Assembly: GCA_965200115.1 (NCBI GenBank)
Contig: OZ241336.1
Coordinates: 2,542,001-2,606,000 of the forward strand
From: JAPOUP01 sp026708635
GTDB taxonomy: Bacteria > Pseudomonadota > Alphaproteobacteria > Rhodobacterales > Rhodobacteraceae
DNA length: 64,000 bases
Reading direction: 5' to 3'
Part shown: positions 61,430 to 64,000 of the stretch, in pieces
Position numbering within the stretch: the stretch's first letter is position 1
Layout of the letters: each line of letters opens with the position of its first letter
Program-made: the position numbers and the translations under genes
The notes under the pieces: generated by a model
What the model saw: the letters and a program-made list of their open reading frames with translations, nothing else
Told to the model about the DNA's origin: nothing
The model's database searches: none

Positions 61430-61668
61430 TCTCGAGGAACCGCCGTTCAATCCCTGAAATCCAACATGGCAAACTCTTGGCCTCCAATCCATTATCCATT
61501 TCGGCGGAAGCGTCAATACGACCGATCCAGACTCCTTCCGGCCGTTCGTTTCGCGCGGAACCGATACCCGGACGGATTCCATGGATATACGCGAGGCGAT
61601 GTCCGGATGGAGCGCCATGTGGGTTCGCACGCCGCAATCCCGCGCACCATCCTGAGGAGACCTCACGC

Positions 61669-62373
61669 ATGAGATTTGATACCCCTCTCGTCTCCGCCCG
61701 CCTGATCCGGCGCTACAAGCGGTTCCTGTCCGATTTCGAGCTGGAGGACGGTCGGAAAGTCACCGCGCATTGCCCCAATCCGGGATCGATGCTTGGACTG
61801 GCCGATCCCGGCGTACGTTGCTGGCTGGAACCCAATGAAAACCCGAGGCGGAAACTCAGGTTCGGCTGGCGCATAGTCGAGCTTGGCGACGGCCATCGTG
61901 CCGGAATCGATACGTCGGTGCCGAACCGGCTGGTCGGCATGGCGCTGCGGGAGCGGCGCATAGCCGAACTGTCAGCCTATGGCGGGCTGCGACCGGAGGT
62001 GCCCTACGGAAAGCGCAGCCGCGTCGATTTCCTGCTTCGTGAAACGGGTCTCCCCGATGCGTATGTCGAGGTGAAGAACGTTCATTTACGGCGCGACGGT
62101 GACTGGGCGGAATTTCCTGACAGCGTGACTGCCCGCGGCGCGCGACATCTCGGGGATCTGGCGGAAATGGTCACGCGGGGCCATCGCGCCGTGATGCTCT
62201 ACATCGTCCAGCGCACCGACTGTGAACGCTTCAGGCTCGCCACGGATCTGGATCCGGCCTACGCCGCCGCCTTCACGCGGGCGCGCAACGCCGGGGTGGA
62301 GGCCATCTGCTACGACTGCACGGTTTCTACGGATGGGATCTCCCTTCGTCGGGCGCTTCCCGTCGTGGCGTGA
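61669..62373 (+). CDS. sfsA: Sugar fermentation stimulation protein SfsA
   Basis: SfsA is a DNA-binding, nuclease-like protein of unclear role. The 234-residue product from ATG 61669 (TGAGGAGA upstream) has RRYKRFLSDFELEDGRKVTA HCPNPGSMLGL, then YGKRSRVDFLLRETG and DAYVEVKNVHLRRDG (PD-(D/E)XK-like core with D, E and K), FPDSVTARGARHLGDLAEM and VMLYIVQRTDCERFRLATDL. It lies just upstream of map, an arrangement seen in many alphaproteobacteria. Confidence 0.95.
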   Translation: MRFDTPLVSARLIRRYKRFLSDFELEDGRKVTAHCPNPGSMLGLADPGVRCWLEPNENPRRKLRFGWRIVELGDGHRAGIDTSVPNRLVGMALRERRIAELSAYGGLRPEVPYGKRSRVDFLLRETGLPDAYVEVKNVHLRRDGDWAEFPDSVTARGARHLGDLAEMVTRGHRAVMLYIVQRTDCERFRLATDLDPAYAAAFTRARNAGVEAICYDCTVSTDGISLRRALPVVA

Positions 62374-62524
62374 ACGGGCGGCAAACGGACACCGGTGGGG
62401 ACAGGCCACGTGCCCGGCCTCCCGGCGGCCCGCCGCTCTTTCCACCCGTTATCAGCGGGCTGACCTCTGGCCCTTTCCGACAGGTTGTCCTAGGTAACCC
62501 CCTATGGCCGCAGGGAGAGCAGGT

Positions 62525-63340
62525 GTGGACAAACGCAATCGGGAACATCTGACAAGGGACGGAATCCGCCTTCATGAGCCCGGCGATTTTGAAGGCATGC
62601 ATCGCGCGGGTCGCCTCGCGGCTGAAATACTCGACGCCGTGGCACCCATGGTACGTGTGGGCCAGAGCACCGGTGCCCTTGATGAAGCGATCGGAAAGCT
62701 TATTGACGACGCCGGGGCGGTTTCGGCTACCATCGGCTACCGGGGATACAGGCACGCAAGCTGTATTTCCGTGAACCACGTCGTATGCCACGGGATTCCA
62801 AGTAAACGGAAAGTTCTCAAGAACGGGGATATCCTGAACATCGACGTCACCGTGATCGTCAATGGATGGCATGGCGACTCATCCAGGATGTATACGGCCG
62901 GGACGATCTCCCGCAGGGCCGAACGGCTGATCCGGGTGACGCACGACGCGTTAATGCGGGCCATAGAGGCCGTACGGCCGGGGAACACGTTCGGAGACGT
63001 TGGCCACGCGGTCCAAAATTACGTCGAAAGCCACCGCATGTCGGTCGTACGCGAATTCTGCGGTCACGGTCTGGGTCAGGTGTTCCACGCACCGCCCAAC
63101 GTACTGCATTACGGATCGCCCGGAAGCCACGCCGAGCTGAGAGAAGGCATGTTTTTCACGATCGAGCCTATGGTGAATCTTGGCCGTCCGGAGACCAAAA
63201 TACTGCCGGATGACTGGACCGCGGTAACACGCGACAGATCGCTTTCGGCACAGTTCGAGCATGCGGTGGGCGTGACGGCGGACGGATGCGAAGTGTTCAC
63301 GCTTTCCCCGGCGGGGCTCTTCAGCCCGATCCGGAACTGA
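62525..63340 (+). CDS. map: Methionine aminopeptidase, type I
   Basis: Map removes the initiator methionine. The pita-bread fold ligands are visible: LNIDVTVIVNGWHGDSSRMY (two Asp), EFCGHGLGQVFHAPPNVLHY (His), MFFTIEPMVNLG (Glu) and AQFEHAVGVTADG (Glu). I prefer GTG 62525, since GGGAG lies 7 bases before it, over ATG 62504, which has no ribosome site. The product is then 271 residues, normal length. It follows sfsA by 151 bp. Confidence 0.95.
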   Translation: MDKRNREHLTRDGIRLHEPGDFEGMHRAGRLAAEILDAVAPMVRVGQSTGALDEAIGKLIDDAGAVSATIGYRGYRHASCISVNHVVCHGIPSKRKVLKNGDILNIDVTVIVNGWHGDSSRMYTAGTISRRAERLIRVTHDALMRAIEAVRPGNTFGDVGHAVQNYVESHRMSVVREFCGHGLGQVFHAPPNVLHYGSPGSHAELREGMFFTIEPMVNLGRPETKILPDDWTAVTRDRSLSAQFEHAVGVTADGCEVFTLSPAGLFSPIRN

Positions 63341-63705
63341 GCGTACGAGGCGGGTAGAGCCGCACCGATTACCGATCCCCTGTTGTGGTCTGAAATCCGG
63401 GTGCCATGGATCTCTGGCCAGCACCCCGGACGGGAACGTCATGGGACCGATCGGTCGCGGAGCGTGTGCGGCCAATTGTCAGGGTTACGGAGCGTGACGT
63501 TCCGTCCACGATCATGACTTATCGCATGGGGAAGACGCTTCGCGGCCCGACCGCCGAAGTATCCGACGATGCCGCGGGATCGGTCGCGAACACCGCGTAA
63601 AACGGATCATTGACGGAGCCGCCCCTGTCGAAGCGCCTTTGGTGGAACGGGAAAACTAATGGCTATTCCGATCACGGGCGCCATGGATGGCCACGCGGCG
63701 GTGTT
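63341..63705. other. Convergent gap between map and pdxJ
   Basis: About 365 bp without a gene. Around 63398-63430, CGGGTGC and GCACCCCG form a loose inverted repeat, a possible terminator or small repeat; evidence is weak. Confidence 0.35.
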
Positions 63706-64000
63706 TCAGGCGGAGACGGCTTCCCTGCGGGAATCGTCCATTAGCCTGCGCATCTCGTTGATCGCTTCCGCGAGTCCGCGGAATACGGCTTCCCCGATCA
63801 GGAAGTGACCGATGTTCAGTTCGGCCACTTCGGGAAACGCGGAGATGGATCGGACCGTATCATAGGTCAGGCCATGGCCCGCGTGCACCTCAAGGCCCAG
63901 GGAATGCGCGAACGCGGACATGTCCCGCAGCCTTTCGAATTCGCGCCGCGCGTCGTCGAACCGCCCGTCGGAGCGGGCGTCACAATAGGCGCCCGTATGA
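63706..64000 (-). CDS. pdxJ: Pyridoxine 5'-phosphate synthase (partial, 5' end outside window)
   Basis: PdxJ condenses 1-deoxyxylulose-5-P with 3-amino-2-oxopropyl phosphate to form PNP. The 3' part is in the window: the frame is open to the last base with HTGAYCDAR, then LGLEVHAGHGLTYDTV and VAELNIGHFLIGEAVFRGLA, the canonical C-terminal half with phosphate-binding GHxL. In most alphaproteobacteria pdxJ precedes acpS and lepB; here they are 14.5 kb apart. Confidence 0.95.
   Translation of the reverse strand, partial: HTGAYCDARSDGRFDDARREFERLRDMSAFAHSLGLEVHAGHGLTYDTVRSISAFPEVAELNIGHFLIGEAVFRGLAEAINEMRRLMDDSRREAVSA

Noticed and set aside
63398..63430. Inverted-repeat-like sequence between map and pdxJ
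   Set aside because: The arms are short and imperfect with no T-run; not enough to call a terminator.
1..64000. CRISPR arrays
   Set aside because: No set of regularly spaced 25-40 bp repeats was seen; the only direct repeats are the IS21-like ends.

Overview
The window is GC-rich (about 60% by eye) chromosomal DNA of an alphaproteobacterium, most likely of the broad Rhodospirillales type. The evidence is gene order and content: rpsT / dnaA / dnaN / recF / gyrB on one strand, mutM divergent from ubiE-ubiB, argS-SPOR-nagZ-scpA-scpB, a DUF1491 gene between recO and era, and MlaA-MlaC. I could run no search, so this placement rests on recognised families and synteny. Coding density is low: gaps of 300-1200 bp are common and several hold recognisable gene ruins, so the genome looks actively decaying or rearranging.

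Layout. 0-3 kb is a scar: the tail of a large serine recombinase, the last 45 codons of an IS21-type istB, IS21-like terminal repeats, a tcuA-like FAD dehydrogenase cut at its 3' end, and a TauE/SafE fragment. 3.1-11.4 kb is housekeeping: scpB, scpA, nagZ, a SPOR protein, argS, pncB, pncA, trhO. 11.7-17.0 kb holds a degenerate EF-G paralogue, an NYN-LOTUS protein, and a coupled pair of a small unknown ORF and an ImmA/IrrE-like protein without its zinc motif. 17.1-24.1 kb is the replication cluster gyrB, lysE-like, recF, dnaN, dnaA. 24.1-28.1 kb separates dnaA from rpsT and carries a dead arylesterase gene, an exported subtilase and a dead AAA-ATPase tail. 28.1-34.7 kb has rpsT, an enoyl-CoA hydratase, mutM, ubiE, ubiB, nfeD, an SPFH gene and tRNA-Trp.

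34.8-42.0 kb is the accessory heart: an orphan Slam-type outer-membrane protein, then HigB with a HigA-ImmA fusion, a CBASS-cyclase-like stub, a PIN toxin with an XRE-ImmA regulator, a truncated VWA protein and a truncated DinJ antitoxin that keeps a perfect operator. Three solitary IS21-like ends lie among them, and a 3' half of tRNA-Met, a probable integrase attachment scar, closes the region. 42.1-44.6 kb returns to aroQ, rpe and a haloacid dehalogenase. 45.0-47.5 kb is a lone TOTE-type primase-helicase, an anti-parasite conflict gene.

47.8-55.6 kb is housekeeping again (lepB, acpS, rsmD, an aminotransferase, sseA, recO, DUF1491, era, rnc), a rearranged form of the usual pdxJ-acpS-lepB-rnc-era-recO cluster. 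At 56.2-57.4 kb a methyltransferase head is joined to a GT8 glycosyltransferase tail by an apparent deletion. 57.9-64 kb holds a class A PBP, mlaC, mlaA, sfsA, map and the 3' part of pdxJ.

The best candidates for something little described are the coupled pair at 15.4-17.0 kb, the lone TOTE primase-helicase at 45 kb, and the toxin-antitoxin island at 36.7-42 kb.
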